Assembly (NCBI GenBank): GCA_045562555.1
Contig: JBJKVO010000015.1
Span: forward strand, 372,001-436,000
Origin: UBA2588 sp002339805
Lineage (GTDB): Bacteria; Chloroflexota; Dehalococcoidia; Lucifugimonadales; UBA3495
Length of the DNA stretch: 64,000 nucleotides
Reading direction: 5' to 3'
The position numbers and the translations under genes were made by a program. The notes beneath the pieces are model-generated. The model saw only the letters and a program-made list of their open reading frames with translations, did no database searches and was not told where the DNA came from. Below, one piece after another: positions 45,907 through 53,992 of this stretch; positions within the stretch are counted from its first letter, which is position 1, and each line of letters starts with the position of its first letter.

Positions 45907-46683
45907 TCATCCTAGCAATCCATTGGTATTGAATATTATTAGAAGTGTAATCATACCGATGACTTCAGAAGTTTCATTGATTGCTCCGTAACAGTCGCCA
46001 GTTAATCCTCCTCCTAGTAGTTTCTTACTTAGATACCCGAATGCAATAGTCCAGCATCCCACTAACAGAATAGGTAAAAGTGCTAGGTATGAGTAGGTCA
46101 AGAGGATCGCAATGCCTATCGTTAATACATTTGCTATTATAAAAGACGCTCCTGTTTTTTCTGTTTGGAATGTGCTACCAAGCCCAATAGGCCTTATGTA
46201 TTTGAAAGTTACCAGCGCTAGTACCATTGCCCACCTAGAAAAAACAGGAAACATTATCAAGACATATAGACTTGTGCCAGATTCTAATGCATAGAAAATC
46301 AATGAGAATTTAATTATTAAGAGTACGATAACTCCTACCGTTCCGAATGCTCCTACGTGGGGATCTTTCATTATTTCCAATCTGCGTTCTGAATTATGAC
46401 CTCCAAAAAAGCCATCCATGCAGTCCATAAATCCGTCTAAATGCAGGAATCGAGTAGCGAAAGTAAGGAACATTAAAATAAACCCTGCGGTTACATAATG
46501 AGGGAAATAAAATTCTAAACTCCAATATATTAGATAGCATATGCAACCAATTGATAATCCAACTACAGGGTAAAAAGATTTAGAAAAACTGAATTCTTGA
46601 TTTGAGTAGTTGAGTTTTTTCGGGGTTGGAACCCAAGTCAAAAAAGAAAATGACAAAATGAAAGATTTAATGATTAGCATCAT
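45907..46683 (-). CDS. cobS: Adenosylcobinamide-GDP ribazoletransferase (cobalamin synthase)
   Basis: Integral membrane enzyme (258 aa) for the last joining step between adenosylcobinamide-GDP and alpha-ribazole. It has FLTWVPTP, the metal-binding FLHLDGFMDCMDGFFGGHNSERRLEIMKDPHVGAFGT and the terminal LGGGLTGDCYGAINE. About six hydrophobic segments follow. The start ATG overlaps the cobT stop as TAATG, so translation is coupled. Confidence 0.97.
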   Translation of the reverse strand: MMLIIKSFILSFSFLTWVPTPKKLNYSNQEFSFSKSFYPVVGLSIGCICYLIYWSLEFYFPHYVTAGFILMFLTFATRFLHLDGFMDCMDGFFGGHNSERRLEIMKDPHVGAFGTVGVIVLLIIKFSLIFYALESGTSLYVLIMFPVFSRWAMVLALVTFKYIRPIGLGSTFQTEKTGASFIIANVLTIGIAILLTYSYLALLPILLVGCWTIAFGYLSKKLLGGGLTGDCYGAINETSEVIGMITLLIIFNTNGLLG

Positions 46684-47723
46684 TATGAAGAATCAGACAC
46701 TCCCGCTTCTCCAAAGGTGGCCATGTCGGTTAAACATTTCATTGCCGCTTCTACAATAGGCATTACTAAGGCAGCTCCAGTTCCTTCTCCGAGTCGCAGA
46801 TTTAAATTTAATAAAGGTTCTATCCCCAGGTGTTCTAAGGCTATTATATGGCCAGGTTCTACCGACTGATGTGAGCCGAGCATATAATCCTTAGATATGG
46901 GATTGATAACGGATGCTATTAAGGCTGCTGCAGTGCATATAAAGCCATCGATTAAGACCGCTATATTGTTACTTGCACACCCTAGCATGAGGCCGGCTAA
47001 GAATCCGATTTCAAATCCACCAATTTTACTTAATACTTCTATCCCATCCGTAGGATTTGGAGTATGTAATCGGATGCTTTTGTCTATAACACTTATCTTG
47101 AGGTTAAGAGACTCTTCATTTATTCCAGTTCCTCTTCCTGTTACCTCTTCCGGAGCTTTATTACAAATGACTGCTGTGATGGCGCTAGCTGGAGTAGTAT
47201 TGCCTATTCCCATTTCTCCACAAGCTACTAAATCTATATTTTGTTGAGAAAGTTCGTTTGCTAAATCTATTCCGTTATTAATACATTTTTCTGCTTGTTC
47301 TACAGTCATAGCTGGTTGTTGGGCAAAATTTTCTGTACCCGGAGCGATTCTCATAGACCGCAATTGTGGGTGGTCTGGAAGTTCAGATTTAACGCCAGTA
47401 TCTATAACCATGATATCTGAATTTGAGTTTCGTGAGATTGTGTTTATAGCGGCTCCACCGGTTAGGAAGTTTAGAACCATTTGTCCGGTTACATCTTGTG
47501 GGTACTGGCTAACTCCTTCACTGACTATTCCATGATCTCCAGCTGCTACTACTGTCATTTTCTTTTCAATTTTATGCATGGGATTTTGGTATATTCCAGC
47601 TAATTGAGCCGATAGCTCTTCCAGTTTACCTAAGCTTCCAGGAGGCTTTGTTAGTGTGCTCTGACGAGAGCGTGCGTCTTCTTGGGACTGGCTATCTAAT
47701 GGTTTTATGTTGATATTTATCAT
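46683..47723 (-). CDS. cobT: Nicotinate-nucleotide-dimethylbenzimidazole phosphoribosyltransferase
   Basis: Activates the lower base for the cobalamin nucleotide loop. The 346-aa protein has TKPPGSLGKLEELSAQLAGI, VVAAGDHGIVSEGVSQYPQDVTGQMV, GEMGIGNTTPASAI, GFEIGFLAGLMLG and GSHQSVEPGH. The catalytic Glu should be that in LRLGEGTGAAL. It starts 2 bp before the cobO stop region and is coupled to cobS. Confidence 0.97.
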   Translation of the reverse strand: MININIKPLDSQSQEDARSRQSTLTKPPGSLGKLEELSAQLAGIYQNPMHKIEKKMTVVAAGDHGIVSEGVSQYPQDVTGQMVLNFLTGGAAINTISRNSNSDIMVIDTGVKSELPDHPQLRSMRIAPGTENFAQQPAMTVEQAEKCINNGIDLANELSQQNIDLVACGEMGIGNTTPASAITAVICNKAPEEVTGRGTGINEESLNLKISVIDKSIRLHTPNPTDGIEVLSKIGGFEIGFLAGLMLGCASNNIAVLIDGFICTAAALIASVINPISKDYMLGSHQSVEPGHIIALEHLGIEPLLNLNLRLGEGTGAALVMPIVEAAMKCLTDMATFGEAGVSDSS

Positions 47724-47724
47724 A

Positions 47725-48294
47725 CTAAAACTCTATTCCTGGTTGTGCTTTGATCCCTTCTTTGTACGGGTGTTTAACTAATGTCATATCTGTGACTAAA
47801 TCGGCATATTCAATCAATTTTTCAGGCGCATTGCGGCCTGTAATTATTACGTGTAGCATTTCGGGTTTGTTTTTTAGAGTTTCTATTACTTCATCAACGT
47901 CTACCCAGCCGTAATGCATTGGATATGTGAATTCATCTAGAATCATGAGGTTGTACTCATCGCTAGATATGAGGGTTTTACAGTCTTCCCAATGAGCTTT
48001 TGCTAATTCCGCGCTTTGATCTAGATCTTTAGATCTCCAAGTGAAACCATCTCCCATGGCCTTCATAGTGATCCCTAGTTTTTTTGCAGCTCGCTGTTCT
48101 CCAAAATTTGCTGTTGAATGTTTAATGAATTGCATCATTATCACATTCATTCCTCGTCCCCATGCTCTAAACATGACTCCCATTGCTGCTGTAGTTTTAC
48201 CTTTACCTGTACCGGTGTTGACTATTACCAGTCCTTTATTGATCCTTGGTCCAGTCACAGACTGAGGGGTTGTACTTGGGTCGTTTGTCGTCAT
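47725..48294 (-). CDS. cobO: Cob(I)yrinic acid a,c-diamide adenosyltransferase
   Basis: Attaches the upper 5'-deoxyadenosyl ligand. The 189-aa CobA/CobO-type protein has the P-loop NTGTGKGKTTAAMG, then RAWGRGMNVIMMQFIKH, LMILDEFTYPMHYGWVD and VIITGRNAPEKLIEYADLVTDM. AGAGGT precedes the ATG. Expected partner of cbiA upstream. Confidence 0.97.
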   Translation of the reverse strand: MTTNDPSTTPQSVTGPRINKGLVIVNTGTGKGKTTAAMGVMFRAWGRGMNVIMMQFIKHSTANFGEQRAAKKLGITMKAMGDGFTWRSKDLDQSAELAKAHWEDCKTLISSDEYNLMILDEFTYPMHYGWVDVDEVIETLKNKPEMLHVIITGRNAPEKLIEYADLVTDMTLVKHPYKEGIKAQPGIEF

Positions 48295-48302
48295 ATGTAC
48301 CT

Positions 48303-49661
48303 CTACTTTGTTTTACAAAATTTTATAAAATTTTGTGCTAAATTTGGCTTGCTGGCTAAATGTATGTGAATATATGAAGCGTATGTTTTGTTGGTATAGA
48401 AACCTTCCGTACGGTCAGACTGATTCAATATCTTATACAGAACTTGTTTTTCATTAGATTCTCGATTGAGGTATGACCAATGGAATTCATGGCCTTTAGT
48501 TGATTGATTTTTTTGTAATATAGGACTGTGAATTTGAGATTTGATTTCCCTGTAGCCTAGAGTTAATTTAGCTTCAGTCATCATAGATTGATATTGGAAC
48601 ACTCCTGCCATGGGCAGAGGTGTCCCATCTTCGGAAATGATGTTTTTGCCCAAATACATTAATCCTCCGCATTCTGCATAGATGGGAGTGTTATTATTGG
48701 AAGCTTTGACTAGTGAATTCATCATAGACTTATTTAATGATAGCTCTTCAGCATATACCTCTGGAAAGCCACCTCCAATGTAGATTCCATCGCAGTCTTG
48801 AGGCAATGCTGTATCCATAATCGGGCTAAATGGTACTAACTCTGCTCCCCACGCAGATAATAGATCTAGTGAATCTTGATAGTAGAAGTTGAAAGCATGA
48901 TCTTGTGCAATGGCGATTCTGACCGTAGAGAGAATATTTTGATCAGGGAAGATTAACGATTCATGGGTCGTCACACCTGCCTCTTTAGATATCGCCATAA
49001 TCTTGTCTAAATCAATTGTTTTTGTTATTTGTTCGACTAGGCATTCCACCCATTCGTTTGCTATTGTTCCTTCAACTGTGGGTATTAGACCTAAATGTCT
49101 TTCCGGTTGTATCAATTCAGGTCTTCGTGGCATATATCCTAGAACAGGAATGCCAGTTGTTTCTTCGATTTGGGGTTTGCAAAAATCTAGATGGCGCTCG
49201 CTGCTGATTCCATTTAGTATCACTCCGGCTATTTTGACTTTGGGGTCGAAAAGTTTAAATCCTAATATTTCTGCGGCGATACTCCTAGCCACCTTACTTG
49301 CGTCAGCCACTAGTATCACTGGAAGGTTCAGTAATTTAGATACATGGGCCGTTGAGCCTTCTTCGTTTAGATTGGAGTGTCCATCAAAAAGGCCCATTAC
49401 TCCTTCAATGATAGAGATATCTGCTTTTGAGGAAGAACGATTATAAAGTTCAATTATCACTTTTTCATCTAGCATCCAAGAATCTAAATTGCGGCTAATG
49501 TTCTTACAAACAGAAGAATGATATGAAGGGTCTATGTAGTCAGGACCTGCCTTGAATGGCTGCACATTGTGTCCAGCACGAGTTAGAGCAGCCATGATTC
49601 CCGTGGCAATAGTGGTTTTGCCTACTCCGCTTTTGACACCTGCTATTATTATTCCTGCCAT
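48303..49661 (-). CDS. cbiA: Cobyrinate a,c-diamide synthase
   Basis: Glutamine-dependent amidation of the a and c side chains. The 452-aa protein has an N-terminal P-loop IAGVKSGVGKTTIATG, KAGPDYIDPSYH and EGVMGLFDG. The C-terminal glutaminase part has GGGFPEVYAEELS, AECGGLMYLGK and a final ASYIHIHLAS. Its presence means the cell handles early corrinoids (cobyrinate or hydrogenobyrinate), although no ring-building genes lie in this window. Confidence 0.96.
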   Translation of the reverse strand: MAGIIIAGVKSGVGKTTIATGIMAALTRAGHNVQPFKAGPDYIDPSYHSSVCKNISRNLDSWMLDEKVIIELYNRSSSKADISIIEGVMGLFDGHSNLNEEGSTAHVSKLLNLPVILVADASKVARSIAAEILGFKLFDPKVKIAGVILNGISSERHLDFCKPQIEETTGIPVLGYMPRRPELIQPERHLGLIPTVEGTIANEWVECLVEQITKTIDLDKIMAISKEAGVTTHESLIFPDQNILSTVRIAIAQDHAFNFYYQDSLDLLSAWGAELVPFSPIMDTALPQDCDGIYIGGGFPEVYAEELSLNKSMMNSLVKASNNNTPIYAECGGLMYLGKNIISEDGTPLPMAGVFQYQSMMTEAKLTLGYREIKSQIHSPILQKNQSTKGHEFHWSYLNRESNEKQVLYKILNQSDRTEGFYTNKTYASYIHIHLASKPNLAQNFIKFCKTK

Positions 49662-49665
49662 AAAA

Positions 49666-50007
49666 TTAACCTAAATCCTTGGAAATATTTGGCCGCGGTA
49701 GTAAGTCTTGGGGATTATTTGGTATTTTATTCATGTTGACGACTCCCCTGACAGATATTTCAACTTCCCCATCGATCGATCCGTAAATGGTTTTTTCTTT
49801 GGTCTCATGGTTAATAATATCCATGCGAGGGCCATAGGTACATCCGAAGATGCATTTGCACGCGGTCACGTTTACGTTTTCTGAAGAATCAAAAGCTTGT
49901 TTAAGTTCCCATAAAATATCAAGAGGCGTTTTATTATCTACTTTTTTCCATAAACATCTTGCAGGATCAATACAAATCAATGCACTTATTTTAGGTTTGT
50001 TTTCCAT
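49666..50007 (-). CDS. (2Fe-2S) ferredoxin-like protein, first gene of the cobalamin operon
   Basis: A 113-aa protein with cysteines at ICIDPARC near the start and ACKCIFGC about 35 residues later. This is the CxnC ... CxxxC spacing of thioredoxin-fold [2Fe-2S] ferredoxins, here as CKCIFGCTYGPRMDI. It is the first gene after the B12 riboswitch and ends 4 bp before cbiA. A role in reducing corrinoid cobalt or in metal handling is an inference from context only. AAGGAC precedes the ATG at 50007. Confidence 0.75.
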   Translation of the reverse strand: MENKPKISALICIDPARCLWKKVDNKTPLDILWELKQAFDSSENVNVTACKCIFGCTYGPRMDIINHETKEKTIYGSIDGEVEISVRGVVNMNKIPNNPQDLLPRPNISKDLG

Positions 50008-50027
50008 ATATGTCCTTATGAATGACT

Positions 50028-50055
50028 AAAGCACTTGCCATCTGACAAGTGCTTT
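50028..50055 (-). terminator. Hairpin of the riboswitch expression platform
   Basis: A perfect 10-bp stem (50028-50037 with 50046-50055) lies between the B12 aptamer and the first gene. There is no long U run after it. Its loop contains TGTCAGA (minus strand), which can pair with TCTGACA just downstream of the aptamer (50085-50091), so two alternative folds are possible. Confidence 0.5.
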
Positions 50056-50094
50056 ATATGGGCCCTGATTCTGTATGCGCAGAATGTCAGACAG

Positions 50095-50246
50095 TTTCTT
50101 TGGCAGGTCTCCTGACTTACACGAGATTACCTCTAAGCCTTCCCGACATCAAGACAGTGGCTTTAGGCTATATAATGTGTTTACAGTGGCGCAACCGTGA
50201 TGGACTTTCACCATCTTCCCTATTAAACATGTGTGCCAAAGATGCT
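50095..50246 (-). ncRNA. Cobalamin (B12) riboswitch
   Basis: On the minus strand: P1 arm CTTTGGCA (50241-50234) pairs with TGCCAAAG (50105-50098) and encloses the core. The core includes GGTGAAAGTCC, the GCGCCACTG loop and the B12 box AGTCAGGAGACCTGCC (50117-50102). It heads the cobalamin gene run from 50007 down to at least 40170 and should repress it when adenosylcobalamin is high. A weak promoter, TTGACT (50294-50289), 17 bp, ATAACA (50271-50266), lies just upstream. The 334-bp gap 50008-50341 is explained by this element. Confidence 0.95.
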
Positions 50247-50341
50247 ATATTAACTTTGAGGCTGATGTTATCACCATCATAATTTCTGAGTCAATTCAAA
50301 TGGGATGAATATTAGCAACGATTATATAAAGGAGGGTAGTT

Positions 50342-50731
50342 ATGAAAGCTACATTTTCGTATGACCATATCCATATTAGAAGTAAAGATCCCAAAGGGAT
50401 GGCAGAATATTTTCATAAAATGTTTGATGCGGAGGTTTTAGAATCTGTGCAATCCGATGGACAAAATAGGATAGACCTAGATATAAATGGACTAGCTATA
50501 TTTATAGCAGCTGTTCCTGAAGATTTGGATTTGCCTAACAGTCCCGGCACCCCATATTTAGGACTAGACCATTTTGGATTTAAAGTGGATGATGTTTACG
50601 GTGCAGTTGAAGAATTACGTGCTAAAGGCGGAGAAATTGTAGTTGAACCACATGAGATTAGACCTGGTGTAAAAATTGCGTTTATTAGAGGACCAGAGAA
50701 TGTCCGTATAGAGTTGCTTGAAAGGGACTAG
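50342..50731 (+). CDS. Glyoxalase/VOC family protein
   Basis: Single-module vicinal-oxygen-chelate protein of 129 aa. The first metal His lies in FSYDHIHIRSKDP, GLDHFGFKVDD holds the second His, and IRGPENVRIELLERD the terminal Glu. Such proteins are lyases, isomerases or dioxygenases, or resistance proteins; the substrate is open. An AAGGAGG site precedes the ATG. Its stop interlocks with the convergent EamA gene (CTAG at 50728-50731). Confidence 0.9.
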   Translation: MKATFSYDHIHIRSKDPKGMAEYFHKMFDAEVLESVQSDGQNRIDLDINGLAIFIAAVPEDLDLPNSPGTPYLGLDHFGFKVDDVYGAVEELRAKGGEIVVEPHEIRPGVKIAFIRGPENVRIELLERD

Positions 50732-51651
50732 TTGTAACTAGACCCCACTATAGTTATCACTATAACGCCGGTGATAATAAATAAAGTGCCTAGAATCTTA
50801 AAACTGACAGTTGATATGGTGATGTCTTCATTTACGATAGAGTTCATGTATTTTCCCAGAATCAATACTGTGGCAACAGTGACAAGTCCTGAAGCACTAA
50901 GTATGGCAGATACCAAAGATACCGGTCCTAAAGATATGGCCCAAACTGAGGATATTAAAGCCAATTGAGCTATCAGCTCATTTGTTGTTACTAGTCCTAG
51001 GGCTGATTTTTTGTTATTCCACCAATTAGAGACATCTGCAACGGTGGATTTATTCAGGTTGAAAGCTATGAGTATAGCAAATAGTACAATCAATCTTATA
51101 GCATGAGTAACTAATACGGACGAGTTATCCAGAGCTGGTTTGAGTAGAGCATTTGAGGTGCCCAAGATCGCAGCACTGACTAATATTGGCAGTAAGGCTT
51201 TTAACAGGACCTTCGTGCCAGCGATTTGTTGTTTGGGATTGATTGAGATTATTATCACTCCGGTTATGATTACTATAATTGCTGCCCATTGAAAAGATGA
51301 GAGCAATTCATCAAGAAGAAAAAAAGCTAGGAACGCAGTGAATAGTGGATGGGTATGTACAACAGGGAAAATCCTAGAAGCTTCAGTGGTGTATATAGCT
51401 CTAAGAATTATTGTGGCATGTAGTCCAAACAAGCAACCAGATAATATTATCAGTGATATTCCTGTTAAGTTAGTATGACTGAAAGGTAGTACTGCTATCA
51501 GTAATACTAGAGTGATAGGAAGCCCTATTAAGCCGATGCTTAGGGGGTAGGTTTTGTAGTTGGTGCTATATTTTGTGGGAATTATTTTATCGAAAACATT
51601 AACGATTCCCATTAAGCATGCAGAAAAACATGCAATTAATATCCAGAACAA
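50728..51651 (-). CDS. EamA/DMT-family transporter
   Basis: Membrane protein of 307 aa with about ten hydrophobic segments in two repeats of five, the drug/metabolite transporter plan. VHTHPLFTAFLAFFLLDE matches the EamA pattern of helix 3-4. The start is TTG at 51651 with AAAAGGA at 9 bp; no in-frame ATG precedes the first membrane segment. The substrate is unknown. Confidence 0.85.
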   Translation of the reverse strand: MFWILIACFSACLMGIVNVFDKIIPTKYSTNYKTYPLSIGLIGLPITLVLLIAVLPFSHTNLTGISLIILSGCLFGLHATIILRAIYTTEASRIFPVVHTHPLFTAFLAFFLLDELLSSFQWAAIIVIITGVIIISINPKQQIAGTKVLLKALLPILVSAAILGTSNALLKPALDNSSVLVTHAIRLIVLFAILIAFNLNKSTVADVSNWWNNKKSALGLVTTNELIAQLALISSVWAISLGPVSLVSAILSASGLVTVATVLILGKYMNSIVNEDITISTVSFKILGTLFIITGVIVITIVGSSYN

Positions 51652-51671
51652 AAATTAGATCCTTTTGATAG

Positions 51672-51860
51672 TTATAGAAATATTTTCTTAACTAGATTAA
51701 ATGTTAGTAAAATTATACCGATAATTATAAGAATGTAACCTAATATTTGTGCAATGATCTCGATTATAGGCGTTAGTGCTAATATAGCTCCGATTATAAT
51801 GATAAGCGCACTGCAGCCTATAGGTAAAAATGGTCTTCGTGTGCTATTTCTGTAAAACAT
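51672..51860 (-). CDS. Small membrane protein, 62 aa
   Basis: Two hydrophobic segments (about residues 16-33 and 36-58) separated by a short turn, with basic residues at both ends (RRPF, LVKKIFL). AAGG precedes the ATG. I recognise no family. It lies 20 bp before the EamA gene on the same strand, so it may belong to that transcript. Confidence 0.6.
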   Translation of the reverse strand: MFYRNSTRRPFLPIGCSALIIIIGAILALTPIIEIIAQILGYILIIIGIILLTFNLVKKIFL

Positions 51861-51890
51861 ATGATGCCTTATTTTTGTTTGATTGCAAAT

Positions 51891-52730
51891 TTAAATTGGT
51901 GAGTACGTGGAGTCAGTTTTGTGAATAATATTTTCCTCCACTAGTTTACTTAAATGAGTTTCTACATTTCTTGCCGCTGCGGCACGCAGATTTTTGCGTA
52001 AGTTTCTGGGATAAACTGTGTCAACGATCTGGCCTACCGTAACAGATCCTTCTTTAACGGCTGTTAGGATTTGGCTTTCACGTTGCAATCTGTGATGCAA
52101 ATAAAACTGGATACGGTTTGTCGCGTTAGAGACAGTATTACCATGTCCTGGGCAAATAATTTCAGGTTTGAGGGTTAACATTTTCCTTAATGAACTTATA
52201 TATTGATTAAGATTTCTTACACTTCCAGTAGAGTTCCCAAGTATGGTGTCACCACTAAAAAGCACTCTGTCTTGTTTCAAATGATACACGACATGGTCTT
52301 CTTCATGCCCAGGCGTGAAAATGGCTTTTAGCGTTGTTCCTCCTGAAATTTGTATAATTTCATTAGATTTAAGTTTTTGCACTGTAGGTTCGTCAGGAGA
52401 CGAATCAAGTTTGTGAGCCAAAAAAGGTGCGAGTTTGGGGTGACATCTAACAGCACAGCCAAAATATTCCTGTAATCTATCGAGGCCACCGATATGATCG
52501 CCATGACCATGCGTGATAAAAATAGTGCTGATAACGGGACTGCCTAATTCTGCATGATATTTAATGATTTGTTGTGTCCAGTGTCGGTAATTTTCACCGG
52601 AATCTATCATCACCATTTCTTTTGTAGGATCCCCTACAAAATAGATCTGAGTACCTCCTGGGTGCATAGCTCCAAAGGTATTAGGATCTTCTTCAATATG
52701 TGTGCTATATACATGTTCAGTTATTTGCAT
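51891..52730 (-). CDS. MBL-fold metallo-hydrolase
   Basis: A 279-aa metallo-beta-lactamase-fold protein. The metal motif HGHGDH is in FITHGHGDHIGG; further ligands are H in FTPGHEEDHVVY, D in FSGDTILG and H in CPGHG. The C-terminal about 80 residues (HHRLQRESQIL to the end) form the helical/winged tail of the LACTB2-like group. The likely reaction is thioester or RNA hydrolysis; not resolved. AGGAG precedes the ATG. It begins 9 bp after the pncC stop. Confidence 0.92.
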   Translation of the reverse strand: MQITEHVYSTHIEEDPNTFGAMHPGGTQIYFVGDPTKEMVMIDSGENYRHWTQQIIKYHAELGSPVISTIFITHGHGDHIGGLDRLQEYFGCAVRCHPKLAPFLAHKLDSSPDEPTVQKLKSNEIIQISGGTTLKAIFTPGHEEDHVVYHLKQDRVLFSGDTILGNSTGSVRNLNQYISSLRKMLTLKPEIICPGHGNTVSNATNRIQFYLHHRLQRESQILTAVKEGSVTVGQIVDTVYPRNLRKNLRAAAARNVETHLSKLVEENIIHKTDSTYSPI

Positions 52731-52739
52731 GTCGTTCTC

Positions 52740-53216
52740 CTAGATATCCGCAATAATATTTTCACTTAGTAAGGATAGTGCGGCGTCTGAAGCGCCATCT
52801 TTGTTTCCGTTTCTGTCGGAATTAATTTGTACTTGTTTTGCTATTCTTTTCCCTTGTTTGGAGGCAAATCCTATCCAAAATGTGCCTATAGGATGTCCAG
52901 AACGACCTGCGTTTGGCCCTGTAACGCCAGTTGTGGAAATAGCATAGTCAGTGTTTGCGAGGTTCAAAATCCCTTCTGCCATGGCTATGGCCATTTCTTC
53001 ACTTACCGTCCCATATTCCTCTGCGATGTTTTTTGGTACCCCTAAAATACTTTCTTTGAGTCCACCTGTGTAGGCGACAACTCCACCTGGAAAATATTTA
53101 GAACTACCGGAAACAGATCCCAGTTTGCTACCAAGAAGCCCACACGTACATGCTTCTGCCACAGATACTGTTTGATTAGAATCTATTAAAGTTTTAGCTA
53201 TATTTTCTATGTCCAT
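52740..53216 (-). CDS. pncC: Nicotinamide-nucleotide amidase (CinA C-terminal domain type)
   Basis: Stand-alone PncC of 158 aa, which deamidates NMN in the pyridine nucleotide cycle. GSSKYFPGGVVAYTGGLKESILGV, GTVSEEMAIAMAEG and ISTTGVTGPNAGRSGHPIGTFWIGF are the family blocks. The usual AESCTGG block reads AEACTCG here, a change whose effect is unclear. GAGGAG precedes the ATG. It lies 23 bp after the tlyA stop. Confidence 0.88.
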   Translation of the reverse strand: MDIENIAKTLIDSNQTVSVAEACTCGLLGSKLGSVSGSSKYFPGGVVAYTGGLKESILGVPKNIAEEYGTVSEEMAIAMAEGILNLANTDYAISTTGVTGPNAGRSGHPIGTFWIGFASKQGKRIAKQVQINSDRNGNKDGASDAALSLLSENIIADI

Positions 53217-53239
53217 ATTTTTACTCTCCTCTGTAGATA

Positions 53240-53974
53240 TTAATTTGTCAGTAGTCCAAAGAATTCTTTATTGCCATTCCTGCCTAGGATAGGAGATTCA
53301 CAGGTGCCAAGTAATTTGAATCCTTCTATTTCACACCAAGAGGTGAAGCCATTCATGACTTGATTATGAATATTGGGATCTTTTATTATTCCACCTTTGC
53401 CGACTGAATCCCTACCTGCTTCAAATTGAGGTTTTATCAGTGATAATAAGCTTCCCTGATTACTCAAGTGAGAAATGACCGAGGGAATGATCAGCCTAGT
53501 AGATATGAATGATACATCTATGCATATAAAGTCGACTTTACTAGGTAGTTCAAATGGATATCGTGCATTAGTTTTCTCAATCACAGTCACTTGGTCGTTT
53601 TGTGCAAGGCTGTAATGTATTTGACTATGACCTACATCTACGGCAAATACGTGCTTAGCATTATTTTGTAGCGCGCAGTCTGTGAATCCTCCGGTTGAAG
53701 CCCCAACATCTAGGACTGTTAATCCACTTAGATCGATGTTGAAATGCTCTAATGCATGAGAAATTTTTAAGCCTCCTCTACTAACGTAGGGTAATTGTTC
53801 TTTGACGTTAAGCTTGTGATCTGGATCCAATAAAGTTCCTGGTTTCAGAATTTTGCCTGAAGGATCATATGCGGAGCCTTGCATAATCATAGCTTGAGCT
53901 TTCTGGCGAGTTTCCGCTAGGTTAGTTTGTACCATTAAAACATCAGCCCGTATTTTGGTTTTTTTATCAGACAC
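53240..53974 (-). CDS. tlyA: TlyA-family rRNA methyltransferase / S4-domain protein
   Basis: A 244-aa protein with an N-terminal S4 RNA-binding domain (IRADVLMVQTNLAETRQKAQAMIMQG). An FtsJ-type SAM domain follows, with VLDVGASTGGFTDCALQ, CIDVSFIS and SLIKPQFEAG. YVSRGGLKI is the linker typical of TlyA. It probably 2'-O-methylates rRNA; a hemolysin role is an old label. The start is GTG with no clear ribosome site. It lies 18 bp after the enoyl-CoA hydratase stop on the same strand. Confidence 0.93.
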   Translation of the reverse strand: MSDKKTKIRADVLMVQTNLAETRQKAQAMIMQGSAYDPSGKILKPGTLLDPDHKLNVKEQLPYVSRGGLKISHALEHFNIDLSGLTVLDVGASTGGFTDCALQNNAKHVFAVDVGHSQIHYSLAQNDQVTVIEKTNARYPFELPSKVDFICIDVSFISTRLIIPSVISHLSNQGSLLSLIKPQFEAGRDSVGKGGIIKDPNIHNQVMNGFTSWCEIEGFKLLGTCESPILGRNGNKEFFGLLTN

Positions 53975-53992
53975 AATCGATCACGCTGTAAG

